A DNA stretch of 64,000 nt from Paenibacillus sp. FSL R5-0623. GTDB taxonomy: Bacteria > Bacillota > Bacilli > Paenibacillales > Paenibacillaceae. Below the pieces are notes generated by a model. The model was not told the DNA's origin. It made no database searches and was given only the letters and a program-made list of their open reading frames with translations. Position numbers and translations under genes: made by a program. Below, piece after piece: positions 8,126 through 16,201 of the stretch (its first letter is position 1; the number at the start of each line of letters is the position of its first letter). Location of the stretch: the NCBI RefSeq assembly GCF_037974265.1, contig NZ_CP150233.1, positions 3,286,001 to 3,350,000 on the forward strand, given 5' to 3'.

Positions 8126-8156
8126 ATTATACTGATTAGAGCTTACTCTAAGTCAA
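8126..8156 (-). promoter_or_regulatory. MerR-type promoter with 19-bp spacer, driving the SDR gene
   Basis: Read on the minus strand, -35 TTGACT (8156-8151) and -10 TATAAT (8131-8126) are separated by exactly 19 bp. The spacer holds a perfect inverted repeat TTAGAG/CTCTAA (8136-8151) around four bases. Over-long spacers filled by a palindrome are the hallmark of MerR-activated promoters, in which the regulator untwists the DNA. Confidence 0.85.
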
Positions 8157-8182
8157 GCGGGAAAATGGAGGGGAGGTTAACC

Positions 8183-8539
8183 ATGCATACCATTGGTGAA
8201 GTGGCAGAATTACTCCATATCAGTGCACATACGTTACGTTATTATGAGAAGGAACAGATTGTAACCCCTCTCCGAGATGCGAGTGGAGACAGGCGATATA
8301 ACGAGTCACACCTGAAATGGCTGCAATTTGTAATTAAATTAAAAGAGACTCAGATGCCCATTGCTACCATTAAGAAGTATGCATCCTTGTTTCAGGAAGG
8401 GGAGCATACGGCGGCGGATCGTTTGAAGCTGCTGGAGGAGCATAAAGAGTCGATTCAAAAACAGATGCACATACTTAACACAGCAGATGAGATGCTTGAG
8501 CATAAAATTTCGTCGTATCGAACATTCATCGGACAATGA
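8183..8539 (+). CDS. MerR family transcriptional regulator
   Basis: 118 aa from the ATG at 8183 with GGGGAGGTT upstream. The N-terminus MHTIGEVAELLHISAHTLRYYEKEQI is a typical MerR winged helix-turn-helix, 'VTPLRDASGDRRYNESHLKWLQFVIKLKE' is the wing, and a long dimerisation helix fills the C-terminus. No Cys cluster is present, so it is not a metal sensor; it resembles the small aldehyde or redox-stress MerR regulators usually found beside aldo-keto or SDR reductases. The divergent SDR promoter with its palindrome is the evident target, and the same operator is upstream of this gene as well. Confidence 0.9.
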   Translation: MHTIGEVAELLHISAHTLRYYEKEQIVTPLRDASGDRRYNESHLKWLQFVIKLKETQMPIATIKKYASLFQEGEHTAADRLKLLEEHKESIQKQMHILNTADEMLEHKISSYRTFIGQ

Positions 8540-8629
8540 TGTAACACACATCAATGACGTTCTATTGCCAAAACAGTGATTTTTATTATAGACTATTTTT
8601 TATCGGTTGTTCATCAAGGGGGAAATGCA

Positions 8630-9502
8630 ATGCATCAAATCAGAAAACAAAAGTCAAACAAGTTAAAAATCCTCTCCAAAGTATTATTGATTATCATTGG
8701 GGGATTTATAACGGCATATGGTCTCGAAGCCATATTGATCCCGAATAATGTCTCAGATGGTGGTGTCACAGGTCTGAGTATCGTAGGATCACAGTTGTTC
8801 GGATTACCACTGGGGATGCTCATCGGGATTATTAACATTCCATTTGTGTGGCTCGGGTACAAGCAAATCGGAAAAAGCTTTGCGTTATATTCGATCATCG
8901 GTATTGCTTCACTCGCTATCAGCACCAGTCTGATGCACCATGTACCAACCATCATTGAAGGTGATACCTTGCTCGTTACCGTTGTCGGCGGGATTATCAT
9001 CGGTTTTGGTATGGGACTTGCATTACGTAATGGCGGGGCATTGGATGGCATAGATATGCTGGCAGTACTCCTTTCGCGAAAAGTACCTTTTGGAACCAGT
9101 GATCTCATTCTGTTCCTCAACATGTTTGTCTTTATTGTCGTTTCTACCGTGTTTGGCCTGCAAGGCGCAATCTTGTCAGGACTTGCGTATTTCATTGCTT
9201 CTAAAGTAATACATATTGTTGAAGAGGGCTTGAGCGGCTCCAAAACGTTTAAAATTATTACGAATCAACCTGAGATTATGGTTGAAACCATTCGGGATCG
9301 CTTAGGCCGTGGAGCAACGTATACCGAGGCTTACGGTGGCTACTCGAATGAGCAATTCAAGGAAATTACTTGTGTTATTAACCGGATGGAAGAGAGTAAA
9401 ATTAAAGATATCATTCACGAAATTGACCCAACTGCCTTTGTAGTTGTATACGATGTAGCTGAAGTAAGAGGCGGCAATTTCAAAAAGAAAGATATTCATT
9501 GA
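8630..9502 (+). CDS. yitT: YitT family membrane protein
   Basis: 290 aa starting at the ATG at 8630, preceded by AAGGGGG. It has about five hydrophobic helices in residues 15-200 ('IPNNVSDGGVTGLSIV', 'IINIPFVWLGYK', 'LALRNGGALDGIDMLAVLLSRK' are family motifs) and a soluble C-terminal DUF2179 domain ending 'RGGNFKKKDIH'. Family members sit in the cytoplasmic membrane; their transport role is not firmly established. The C-terminus is intact and the stop codon abuts the IS element, so the insertion spared the coding region. Confidence 0.9.
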   Translation: MHQIRKQKSNKLKILSKVLLIIIGGFITAYGLEAILIPNNVSDGGVTGLSIVGSQLFGLPLGMLIGIINIPFVWLGYKQIGKSFALYSIIGIASLAISTSLMHHVPTIIEGDTLLVTVVGGIIIGFGMGLALRNGGALDGIDMLAVLLSRKVPFGTSDLILFLNMFVFIVVSTVFGLQGAILSGLAYFIASKVIHIVEEGLSGSKTFKIITNQPEIMVETIRDRLGRGATYTEAYGGYSNEQFKEITCVINRMEESKIKDIIHEIDPTAFVVVYDVAEVRGGNFKKKDIH

Positions 9503-9531
9503 TACGACGGATTGTCAAACCAAGTGCGACA
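9503..9531 (+). repeat. left terminal inverted repeat of the IS30 element
   Basis: Reads TACGACGGATTGT at the outside and AAGTGCGACA at the inside. The matching outer end of the other copy is TATGACAGATTGT. The transposase stop codon (9515-9517) lies inside this repeat. Confidence 0.7.
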
Positions 9532-10471
9532 GTTCCTCTGTGAAAGATTCGTGAGCCGTCTTCCAACCCAAGCATTTTCGTGGTCTGTGATTCATTAGAT
9601 CGAGTGAGTGTGCGAGTTCTTCATCCTCCACTTGAGCGAAATCTGTACCTTTGGGGTGGAACTCTCGTAGTAAGCCATTCGCATTCTCGTTGGAACCGCG
9701 TTGCCAAGAGGAATACGGATCAGCAAAAAAAACGTGTAGGTTATGCGTGGTTTCCAAACTGGCATAACATGCAAACTCCTTTCCTCGGTCAGCCGTGGCT
9801 GTGAGAAAGGTCCCTGTAGGGTACTGTGAGATGGCTACACCGAGTGCAATCTCCATCGACAACGCGGTACGGTCGGGCATGAGAACAGCGGTATATAGGC
9901 GTGTTTTACGTTCAATCAACGTGGCCACGCAGCCTTTACTTTTCCCACGGCCCGATACGACGGTATCCAGTTCCCAGTGCCCAAACGTTTCACGGGAACG
10001 TACCTCTTTGGGACGATCCGAAATGGATCGACCAATGGCAAATTTACCACGAGTTTCTGCGGGTTTTTGACGCTTCCCTTTGTGCCGAAGAATCTGTAAT
10101 ACGCCTTGAACCAAGCGCCCCGTGTAGATCCAGCGATAGATGGTTTTGAAGGTGACGGTTGGCAGGCCTTCCATGCGGAAACGTTCAGTGATTTGTTCTG
10201 GAGACCACGTCGCCTGAAGCTTCTTCTCCAAGGAAGCAGCCAAGGCTTCTGACCATTTACCTAGGGAGACAGAAGCCTTACGACGCTCCTCATAAGCGTT
10301 TTGAGCGTGTTCTGCCTGATAGGGTTGCGATGCAGCAACACGATCTAACTCACGACAAATCGTCGACGGATGCCTCCCCAGTTCTTTTGCAATGGCTCTC
10401 GAACTTTGGCCTTGGCTGTGGAGGATTTCTAGCTTGCTGCGTTCGATTATGCTAAGATGTGAATAACTCAT
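9515..10471 (-). CDS. IS30 family transposase
   Basis: 318 aa. The N-terminal helix-turn-helix 'YSHLSIIERSKLEILHSQ' followed by 'SRAIAKELGRHPSTICREL' is the IS30 end-binding domain. The DDE catalytic core is complete: Asp in 'GHWELDTVVSG', Asp in 'TATADRGKEF' and Glu in 'GSNENANGLLREF'. The ATG at 10471 has AAGGAGAA upstream. The gene spans nearly the whole element, and its last codons and stop are within the left inverted repeat. No frameshift is visible, so the enzyme is probably functional. Confidence 0.95.
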   Translation of the reverse strand: MSYSHLSIIERSKLEILHSQGQSSRAIAKELGRHPSTICRELDRVAASQPYQAEHAQNAYEERRKASVSLGKWSEALAASLEKKLQATWSPEQITERFRMEGLPTVTFKTIYRWIYTGRLVQGVLQILRHKGKRQKPAETRGKFAIGRSISDRPKEVRSRETFGHWELDTVVSGRGKSKGCVATLIERKTRLYTAVLMPDRTALSMEIALGVAISQYPTGTFLTATADRGKEFACYASLETTHNLHVFFADPYSSWQRGSNENANGLLREFHPKGTDFAQVEDEELAHSLDLMNHRPRKCLGWKTAHESFTEELSHLV

Positions 10472-10558
10472 GGACTGATTCTCCTTGTGTGAATGCTTGT
10501 GTGGTAACTTTCATTCTACACGAATCAGGCTATGAGCCATTTTTTTATTTCCAGTAGG

Positions 10559-10587
10559 TGTCGCACTTCATATTACAATCTGTCATA
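10559..10587 (-). repeat. right terminal inverted repeat of the IS30 element
   Basis: The complement reads TATGACAGATTGT then AAGTGCGACA, pairing with the left repeat at 9503-9531. Confidence 0.7.
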
Positions 10588-10616
10588 CGAAAAACAAAAT
10601 GAACTTAAACGTGTTA

Positions 10617-10645
10617 GTCAACCAGGAACTTCTGGTTGGCTTTTT
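10617..10645 (+). terminator. terminator, probably the displaced yitT terminator
   Basis: Stem GTCAACCAG (10617-10625) with CTGGTTGGC (10632-10640), one G-T pair, then TTTTT. No gene lies between the IS element and this hairpin, so it most likely ended the yitT transcript before the insertion. Confidence 0.8.
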
Positions 10646-10751
10646 GTTTGTTCACAGCTTAACTTGGAGTTTTAAAAGGCGGATTTCCTTGTTAATTTAA
10701 TACGAATATTTAAATTTGCAAATAAAATAAAGATGGTTTATTAATATATCA

Positions 10752-10773
10752 AATGATACAAATAACTATCATT
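10752..10773. promoter_or_regulatory. inverted repeat before the SMR gene pair
   Basis: AATGATA (10752-10758) and TATCATT (10767-10773) are perfect inverted arms separated by 8 bp, about 60 bp before the SMR start. It looks like a repressor operator; no regulator gene is adjacent. Confidence 0.4.
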
Positions 10774-10833
10774 ATTTTAAATTAAGTGTTGATCACAAAA
10801 CAACAACATGAATGCAGAAGAGGAGAATGTTTT

Positions 10834-11175
10834 ATGGCGTGGTTATTTCTTATTCTTGGAGGAATCTTAGAGATAGGTTGGGCATTAGGTTTGTCATTCT
10901 CCGATGGTTTTTCGAAAATCGAGATCGTAATCCCCACGGTTATTTTAATGATTGGCAGCTTCTACTTCTTTGCAAAATCCACTAAAATACTTCCTGTATC
11001 AACCGCTTATGCGGTGTTTACCGGTCTTGGTTCATTTGGAACCGTAATTGTGGGAATGATTTTTTTGGGGGACCCCGTAAGTGCAATTAAAATCGTGTTG
11101 GTCATGATATTAATCAGTTGCATCATCGGTCTGAAATTTGTATCCAATGAACCTAAACAAAAGGCAGGTGTATAG
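10834..11175 (+). CDS. SMR family multidrug/guanidinium-type efflux protein, first subunit
   Basis: 113 aa from the ATG at 10834 (GAGGAG site eight bases upstream; an upstream in-frame start has none). Four hydrophobic helices and the family's essential membrane glutamate (Glu13 in 'LILGGILEIGWALGLSFSDGF') mark a small multidrug resistance protein, a proton-coupled exporter of small cations. 'STAYAVFTGLGSFGTVIVG' is the helix-3/4 family signature. It is followed after 2 bp by a second SMR gene, the arrangement of heterodimeric SMR pairs such as YkkCD. Because the partner is interrupted, function as a heterodimer is doubtful. Confidence 0.9.
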   Translation: MAWLFLILGGILEIGWALGLSFSDGFSKIEIVIPTVILMIGSFYFFAKSTKILPVSTAYAVFTGLGSFGTVIVGMIFLGDPVSAIKIVLVMILISCIIGLKFVSNEPKQKAGV

Positions 11176-11177
11176 AT

Positions 11178-11492
11178 ATGAGTTGGTTTTTCTTGATCTT
11201 GGCTGGTTTATTTGAAGTTGGCGGTGTAATATTTCTGAAACTTTCAGATGGATTCACCAAATTGAAACATACATTTACGTTCGCTCTGTTTTTGTGATTA
11301 AGTTTTATTTTTCTTTCCCTGTCTTTGAGAGAGATACCAATCAGCATTGGTTATGGAATCTGGACAGGTATTGGGGCATCGGGCAGTGTACTATTAGGAA
11401 TGTATGTATTCAAAGAGCCCAAAAATGCTAAGAAATTGGCTATCGTTAGTGGGATCATCGTCAGTATTGTGGGATTGAGACTAGTCTCTTAA
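11178..11492 (+). pseudogene. SMR family efflux protein, second subunit, interrupted by an in-frame TGA
   Basis: The frame starts at ATG 11178, two bases after the first SMR gene, and reads MSWFFLILAGLFEVGGVIFL, with the essential Glu13. It continues to a natural stop at 11490-11492 and would be 104 residues, normal for the family. Codon 40 (11295-11297) is TGA where family members have a small or hydrophobic residue in helix 2; a single G-to-T change from GGA would explain it. Downstream 'GYGIWTGIGASGSVLLGMYVFKEP' is well conserved. The frame itself is intact, so the lesion is recent, or it is a sequencing error. Confidence 0.85.
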
Positions 11493-11625
11493 CTGTATAA
11501 ATTAGCTACACTAACAACGGAACTATATCCATCTCATCTATATTCATGCATAAGTACAGCTCTCTTATGGAAAACTTCTATAGTGCGAATACAATGCATG
11601 ATTTCATGTATGGGAGGTTAGCATA

Positions 11626-11820
11626 GTGACAAAACAAGACCCGCAAGAGCTTTTGAAGCAAAAACACGAGCTGGATGAGCAAAAAAGACAGTTCACTAAT
11701 TTTTCGCGGAATATTTCAGGTCATGGTGAGGTTGAAGCTGGTCAAGAGTTCAGTGTTGACCGGGTATCAGATGATCAAAACCGTATGAAATCGGTTGAGA
11801 ACAGACGCGGCGAAGCCTAA
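11626..11820 (+). CDS. small acidic/basic hydrophilic protein of unknown function (64 aa)
   Basis: GTG start at 11626 with GGGAGGTT upstream and a hairpin terminator just downstream, so it is a well-delimited single gene. The protein begins MTKQDPQELLKQKHELDEQK and is highly charged with no hydrophobic segment; residues 5-30 could form a coiled coil. I do not recognise a domain. Such short hydrophilic proteins are common in spore formers, but nothing here ties it to sporulation. Confidence 0.65.
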   Translation: MTKQDPQELLKQKHELDEQKRQFTNFSRNISGHGEVEAGQEFSVDRVSDDQNRMKSVENRRGEA

Positions 11821-11833
11821 AACGTTACAACAT

Positions 11834-11862
11834 AAGCCGATCCTTTCCGGGATCGGCTTATT
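11834..11862 (+). terminator. terminator after the 64-aa protein
   Basis: Stem AAGCCGATCC (11834-11843) with GGATCGGCTT (11850-11859), perfect 10 bp, with only a short T-rich tail. Confidence 0.75.
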
Positions 11863-11924
11863 CGTGCGCAGCAGTGTGATAAACTAAGAATATGTATTGT
11901 AATTGCGCATAGGAGAGTATATAT

Positions 11925-12005
11925 ATGGTGGTCAATCGTTGGAAAAGGTCGTATATTAATAATATGTCGATTGTGGAATTGAATATGGACCACATCGCAA
12001 AATGA
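11925..12005 (+). CDS. possible 26-aa small ORF or leader peptide
   Basis: ATG at 11925 has AGGAGAG seven bases upstream and runs 26 codons to a TGA 31 bp before the serine hydrolase start. The peptide (MVVNRWKRSYINNMSIVELN then six more) is basic at its N-terminus. The good ribosome site is the only evidence; it could be a chance ORF. Confidence 0.3.
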   Translation: MVVNRWKRSYINNMSIVELNMDHIAK

Positions 12006-12036
12006 TAAACGATCTTACATAGAAGGACGGGAAAAA

Positions 12037-13170
12037 ATGGATTTTAAACCGCTTGCTTCATTTATCGACCGCATTACATCCTGGCGTATACCGTGGGCAG
12101 AGGTGCTGGTGATGCATCGAAATGATACCGTTTTCCATTATCGTAATGGATACGCCAATCTGGAAGAGAAAACACCTGTCGGTGATGGAGCGATCTTCAA
12201 TCTATACTCCATGACCAAAATTATGACCTGCGTGGCAGGGCTGCAACTGGTGGAGAAAGGGGCAATGCTGTTAAGTGATCCCTTGTCTGATTATCTGCCA
12301 GAGTATGCTGAGATGACGGTAAAGAAAACGATGCCGAACGGGGAGATCCGACTGGAAAAGGCGACAAGAGCCATTACAGTACGTGATTTGTTCACCATGA
12401 CTGCCGGGTTCTCGTATGACGTTGGTTGTCCAAGCATTCAAGAAGCTGTAAAAAGCACCGATGGAACATTGCCAACACGTGATTTCGCGAGAGCGCTTGC
12501 CAAGGAACCGTTGCTGTTTGAACCAGGGACACACTGGAATTACAGCATGTGTCATGATGTGCTGGGAGCCTTGGTGGAAGTGGTAAGTGGCAAACGCTTT
12601 GGTACGTATCTACGGGACGAAATCACCGGACCACTTGGCATGAACGACACAGCATTCAATCTGAACGATGAGCAGCAGAAGCGCCTGATTCCACAGTATG
12701 CTTACAATGATGAGCTTGAAAAGGCTGTACGTTTGGACGGCAATGGATTCCGTGTGGGTACGGAGCTGGAAAGCGGCGGTGCAGGGTTGTTATCAACCGT
12801 TAGCGATTATGCACGTTTTCTGAACGCGCTTACTGGGCATGGTACGAGTCCTGAAGGTGTGCGCATTCTGTCACAAGCTTCAGTAGAACTGATGCGAACG
12901 GATCACCTGAACGAGATGACTCGTGCTGATTATTCGTGGGATCATATGTATGGATACGGCTATGGACTGGGTGTTCGCACACATATCTCCAAAGCAGGAA
13001 GCGGCTCACTGAGTCCAATTGGCGAATTTGGATGGAGCGGCGCTGCTGGTTGTATGGCTATTATGGATCCGGATTCAGAGCTTACAGTTATGTATGCACA
13101 GCACCTGCTGAATAGTCAGGAACCATACGTTCAACGACGCTTACGTAATGTGGTTTACTCCTGTCTGTAA
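12037..13170 (+). CDS. serine hydrolase, beta-lactamase class C / esterase family
   Basis: 377 aa without a signal peptide, so cytoplasmic. The nucleophile motif S-x-x-K is Ser58-Met-Thr-Lys61 ('FNLYSMTKIMTCVAGLQLVEKG'); the second motif is Tyr169-Ser-Met in 'HWNYSMCHDVLGALVE'; 'FGWSGAAGC' near residue 330 takes the place of the KTG box. These features fit the EstB-like esterases and D-aminopeptidase-like hydrolases more than true beta-lactamases, which are exported. Substrate unknown. ATG at 12037 has GAAGGACGGG upstream. It is transcribed alone, closed by the terminator at 13195. Confidence 0.88.
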   Translation: MDFKPLASFIDRITSWRIPWAEVLVMHRNDTVFHYRNGYANLEEKTPVGDGAIFNLYSMTKIMTCVAGLQLVEKGAMLLSDPLSDYLPEYAEMTVKKTMPNGEIRLEKATRAITVRDLFTMTAGFSYDVGCPSIQEAVKSTDGTLPTRDFARALAKEPLLFEPGTHWNYSMCHDVLGALVEVVSGKRFGTYLRDEITGPLGMNDTAFNLNDEQQKRLIPQYAYNDELEKAVRLDGNGFRVGTELESGGAGLLSTVSDYARFLNALTGHGTSPEGVRILSQASVELMRTDHLNEMTRADYSWDHMYGYGYGLGVRTHISKAGSGSLSPIGEFGWSGAAGCMAIMDPDSELTVMYAQHLLNSQEPYVQRRLRNVVYSCL

Positions 13171-13194
13171 ATGATATCGTATTCGAAGTTAAAG

Positions 13195-13217
13195 AGCCGC
13201 TAAATAGCGGCTTTTTT
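13195..13217 (+). terminator. terminator after the serine hydrolase
   Basis: AGCCGCTA (13195-13202) and TAGCGGCT (13205-13212) with a run of T. It is one of eight related hairpins in the window. Confidence 0.9.
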
Positions 13218-13456
13218 ATGTTACATGAGTCGAAATCTATTCTTTAGATTGTTATTTCTTTATTAGAAAGGGTATGATATCATTCTTAGGAAAATAGTAC
13301 TAGTAGGAGGCATATGCTTATTGAACTGAACCTATATTCATTACATAGTTTGATCAAGGTTACACGCTAGCAAGTTTGATTGTTGAGATTGTGCACGGTT
13401 TAGAATTAGAAAAGCGCTACTAGATTTTTATTTTTTTACTCAAAGGAGATTCAATC

Positions 13457-14598
13457 ATGATACACCCTAAACACAATGCAAAATGGGCTTCTCTGGCCCT
13501 ATTAACTTTAATTGCCTATGTTCTGAGCGCATTACTTCTGCTACCACCCAATGCTGCTGCCAAAGGAGAGCAAATCTCAGCCAAGCAGCTCGAAAGTATG
13601 AGTCGGCTTTCATTTACGCTTCGTGATGCCAAGCAAACGGCTTACACCGTTTATATTTTTGCTTATGATGAACAGAAGAGCACACTAACCGAAGAAAATG
13701 GTTGGACCAACAATAAAAAAGGCGACAAGAGTTATTCAGGCACTTATCGTGCAGCCTTGTTGAAAAAAGGTGCAGCATACGGAACTGTTCAGGCGGCAAA
13801 ACTGGATCTGAATACGATTATTTTGCCTCAAACCTGGAACTTCGTTGTGAAAAGCAAAGAGGCTAGTACACCAGACATGCTGATGATCACCGATTGGGGA
13901 ACTTCTAATTTTAATGAGGTGAAAACGTATATTGTTCGTTCCGGGGAATTGCGCCGTGTAACATATGTCGATAATAAGGGGAAAAAATCGACGATTCCTA
14001 CTCTGCAAGCAGAGATGATGGAATCCGTACTCTTTCAGGTGCCCGAGTACAGTTCAAAAATTACAACAACCTTCAATTTGTCTATGGAGTTAATACGTTT
14101 AAGTTGAATGTGAACAAATCGGAATTGCGGTTGGAAGATACGCGTAACCTCCGTTCAAAAGCTTGGCCGAACTCTGGTGTTGGTGATCGCGCTTACCTGA
14201 AAAGCCTGAAGGAAGCCGCTTTAAAGGGGGTATTGCCAGGTCGGACGGACATCAAGATTGGCATGACGCTTCAAAATGCGCAGAAAAAACTTGGGAAACC
14301 AACCTCTCGTTCAAACGAGGAATGGGGAGCGTTCTATTATTATTCTAAATTCGGCGTCGGGTTTGATTCATACATGCACGAGCTTACCAACAAATCACGT
14401 ATTGCCGTTTTTGATTTGTACAATGAAAAGCAAAATCTTTCACCATGGAATGTGAAAAAATGGATGGGGAAACCTTCCTCAGAATACTACAATGAAGTCG
14501 TTGGTGGTTATGAGATGGTATACCAATTAGGTAATCACGCCATTGTATTCAACTATGAGGAAGAAGAGGACTTGATTGACTTTACGAGTATATATTAA
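13457..14598 (+). pseudogene. secreted protein with DUF4309-like C-terminal domain, split by a frameshift
   Basis: Two overlapping frames cover one gene. The first (13457-14107) has a good AAAGGAG site, a signal peptide ('LALLTLIAYVLSALLLLPPNAAAKG') and an extracellular beta-rich domain, then runs off into a short unrelated tail. The second (in frame to 14598) carries 'IKIGMTLQNAQKKLGKPTSR' and 'FGVGFDSYMHEL', resembling the DUF4309/YjgB type of secreted protein. Adding one A to the A-run at 14056-14060 restores a smooth junction (SKNYNNLQFVYGVNTFKLNV). So a one-base deletion, or a sequencing error in a homopolymer, split a protein of about 380 residues. Confidence 0.75.
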
Positions 14599-14646
14599 GG
14601 TATAACACAGTAAGAATCAAAAGTATATCGTATACGAATTTACACG

Positions 14647-14673
14647 AAAAGCCGCTGATTAGCGGCTTTTTTT
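14647..14673. terminator. bidirectional terminator between the split gene and the EamA gene
   Basis: AAAAGCCGCT (14647-14656) and AGCGGCTTTT (14661-14670) have T on the plus-strand exit and T-rich sequence on the minus-strand exit, serving two convergent genes. Confidence 0.85.
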
Positions 14674-14699
14674 GTTATCCACGGAAGTGGACGGGTAGT

Positions 14700-15668
14700 C
14701 TATTTTATTGGAGTGTTATTAGAGCTTTGCACAGAACGTACACGATTGACTAAATAAATACCGACCGATACAAACAACAATGCAGCCAGATTCTTCAGTT
14801 CCAGAATCGTTTCCCCCAGGAATAATGCTGATAATAAAGCTCCAAACACAGGGATTAGAAAGTTATAAACAGACACTCTTCCGACCTTGTTGTACTTGAG
14901 AAGCATATTCCATAGACAAAATGCGACGGATGACAGTAAGGCCAGGTAGATCAAGTTACTGGTGGATTCCAAGGTGAAATGAGTAACCCGACCGCCGAGT
15001 GATAGACCTAACAGCGTAAGTACCAGTCCCCCAACGAACAGGCTGACCCCTGTTATGATCAGAACATCGATCGTAGCGGTGAGACGTTTTGCATAGAGGG
15101 CTGTAACGGAAAAAACAAGTGCTGCTATAATCACGAACCCTTCACCTGTGAATGAAAAGGAAAAAGCTAGCAGATCCGTATGGAAGTTTACGATGATTAC
15201 ACCAACAAATCCGAGCAAGCAGCCAACGATTTTATTTCTGCTTAATTTGTCATTTTTATAGATGAAATGGGCCAGAACAACACTGAAAAAGGTCGTCGTT
15301 GCGTTCATAATGGAGCCTTTGACACCCGTCGTATTGGCTACGCCAACGTAGAAAAACATATATTGCAAACCGGTTTGTAATATACCTAACATGATGAGGC
15401 CTGTCCACTGAGGTCTGGACAATTGAAGCTTCTCTTTTCTAACGATACGAGACAGGAGCAAGAGAAGCAAGCCCGCCAGTGTAAATCGATATCCTGCAAA
15501 TACATACTTGGAAGCAATATCTTCCGGCAGAATGTTAAATGCGATATATCCAAGTTTGATGGATGGGTACGCACTTCCCCATAACAAGCAACACAGGCTT
15601 GCCACAAGCATGACAAAAATGGGATCACTAAATTTACTCGGTTTCTCAAGGGTATTTCTCTCTATCAC
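14700..15668 (-). CDS. EamA/DMT family transporter
   Basis: 322 aa from a GTG at 15668, selected because AGGAGA is nine to ten bases upstream in the message; the frame can be extended six codons but without a site. About ten hydrophobic helices form two EamA repeats: 'CLLWGSAYPSIKLG' opens the first and 'SVAFCLWNMLLKYNKVGRVSVYNFLIPVFGALLS' the second. Members of this family export or import small metabolites, often amino acids, and the substrate cannot be read from the sequence. It is a monocistronic gene, convergent with the split secreted-protein gene. Confidence 0.88.
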   Translation of the reverse strand: MIERNTLEKPSKFSDPIFVMLVASLCCLLWGSAYPSIKLGYIAFNILPEDIASKYVFAGYRFTLAGLLLLLLSRIVRKEKLQLSRPQWTGLIMLGILQTGLQYMFFYVGVANTTGVKGSIMNATTTFFSVVLAHFIYKNDKLSRNKIVGCLLGFVGVIIVNFHTDLLAFSFSFTGEGFVIIAALVFSVTALYAKRLTATIDVLIITGVSLFVGGLVLTLLGLSLGGRVTHFTLESTSNLIYLALLSSVAFCLWNMLLKYNKVGRVSVYNFLIPVFGALLSALFLGETILELKNLAALLFVSVGIYLVNRVRSVQSSNNTPIK

Positions 15669-16022
15669 TTTCGATCTTCTCCTCACATTTCATGCACATA
15701 TGTATGTATGAATCTATTAATATCCTCCCTGACCATATCACATATCGCCAATGTTTTGTAATGAAAATTAATGAACCGCTCTTCAATTGGTAAGATTATA
15801 AAGAAGGAACGGTTCATGAGGGGCCGTTGTTATATATTCCTTTCTACAGCACATTGCGATCACTGCGGGTACACCGGAATGGTTGGAACCAGTGACAGAT
15901 GAAGTTTACGGGAAGTTGTAAAATAAACGCTATGAATTGATTTATTCGAAAATGTTACTCCTAATTTGTTAAATTAAAGGCTATTTAAGGTCAGCGAGAT
16001 TGCTGATTCTTATGTTGATCTG
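15669..16022. other. non-coding stretch with an inverted repeat and a possible gene remnant
   Basis: No supported gene. ATGAACCG (15771-15778) and CGGTTCAT (15810-15817) form an inverted repeat with inner CTTC/GAAG. A short open frame ending at about 15921 reads TAGTPEWLEPVTDEVYGKL before a stop, which looks like a protein C-terminus without its body. Together with the terminator at 16026 it suggests a decayed gene. Confidence 0.3.
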
Positions 16023-16025
16023 GGT

Positions 16026-16064
16026 GCCATCACTCTGAGTTTTAATCGAGTGATGGCCTCTTTA
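16026..16064 (+). terminator. orphan terminator upstream of the ribose operon
   Basis: Perfect stem GCCATCACTC (16026-16035) with GAGTGATGGC (16048-16057), then CTCTTT. No intact gene precedes it on the plus strand. Confidence 0.75.
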
Positions 16065-16166
16065 CGTCTATGAAGTATCGATCTCCCTGACAGGTGAAAA
16101 CCATGATACAGATGGATAGCACTGCACATTCATGTATACTTGGAGAAATTTCCAGATTGAAAACGC

Positions 16167-16195
16167 TTGTCAAACAGAAAAGAATATGATAATTT
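16167..16195 (+). promoter_or_regulatory. rbs operon promoter
   Basis: -35 TTGTCA (16167-16172), 17-bp spacer, -10 TAATTT (16190-16195). The RbsR-type operator begins 6 bp after the -10 box, so bound repressor would cover the start point. Confidence 0.55.
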
Positions 16196-16201
16196 AATGT
16201 C

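Larger units (their letters stand above)
9503..10587. mobile_element. IS30-family insertion sequence
   Basis: About 1085 bp bounded by imperfect terminal inverted repeats at 9503-9531 and 10559-10587. They match at about 22 of 29 positions, with the inner ten, AAGTGCGACA, identical. It carries a single full-length transposase on the minus strand, as IS30 elements do. I could not see a convincing 2-3 bp target duplication, so the outer limits may be off by a few bases; the minimum supported element is 9522-10568. It sits between the yitT stop codon and a terminator at 10617. Confidence 0.8.

Noticed and set aside
9500..10590. A target-site duplication flanking the IS30 element
   Set aside because: Neither candidate boundary gives matching 2-3 bp direct repeats, so I do not report one.
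11295..11297. TGA in the second SMR gene as a selenocysteine codon
   Set aside because: SMR proteins have no selenocysteine members known to me, and no hairpin that would serve as a selenocysteine insertion element is evident just downstream.
16157..16172. cre-like sequence TTGAAAACGCTTGTC upstream of rbsR
   Set aside because: Its last two fixed positions do not fit the cre consensus; the perfect RbsR palindrome nearby is a better explanation for regulation.
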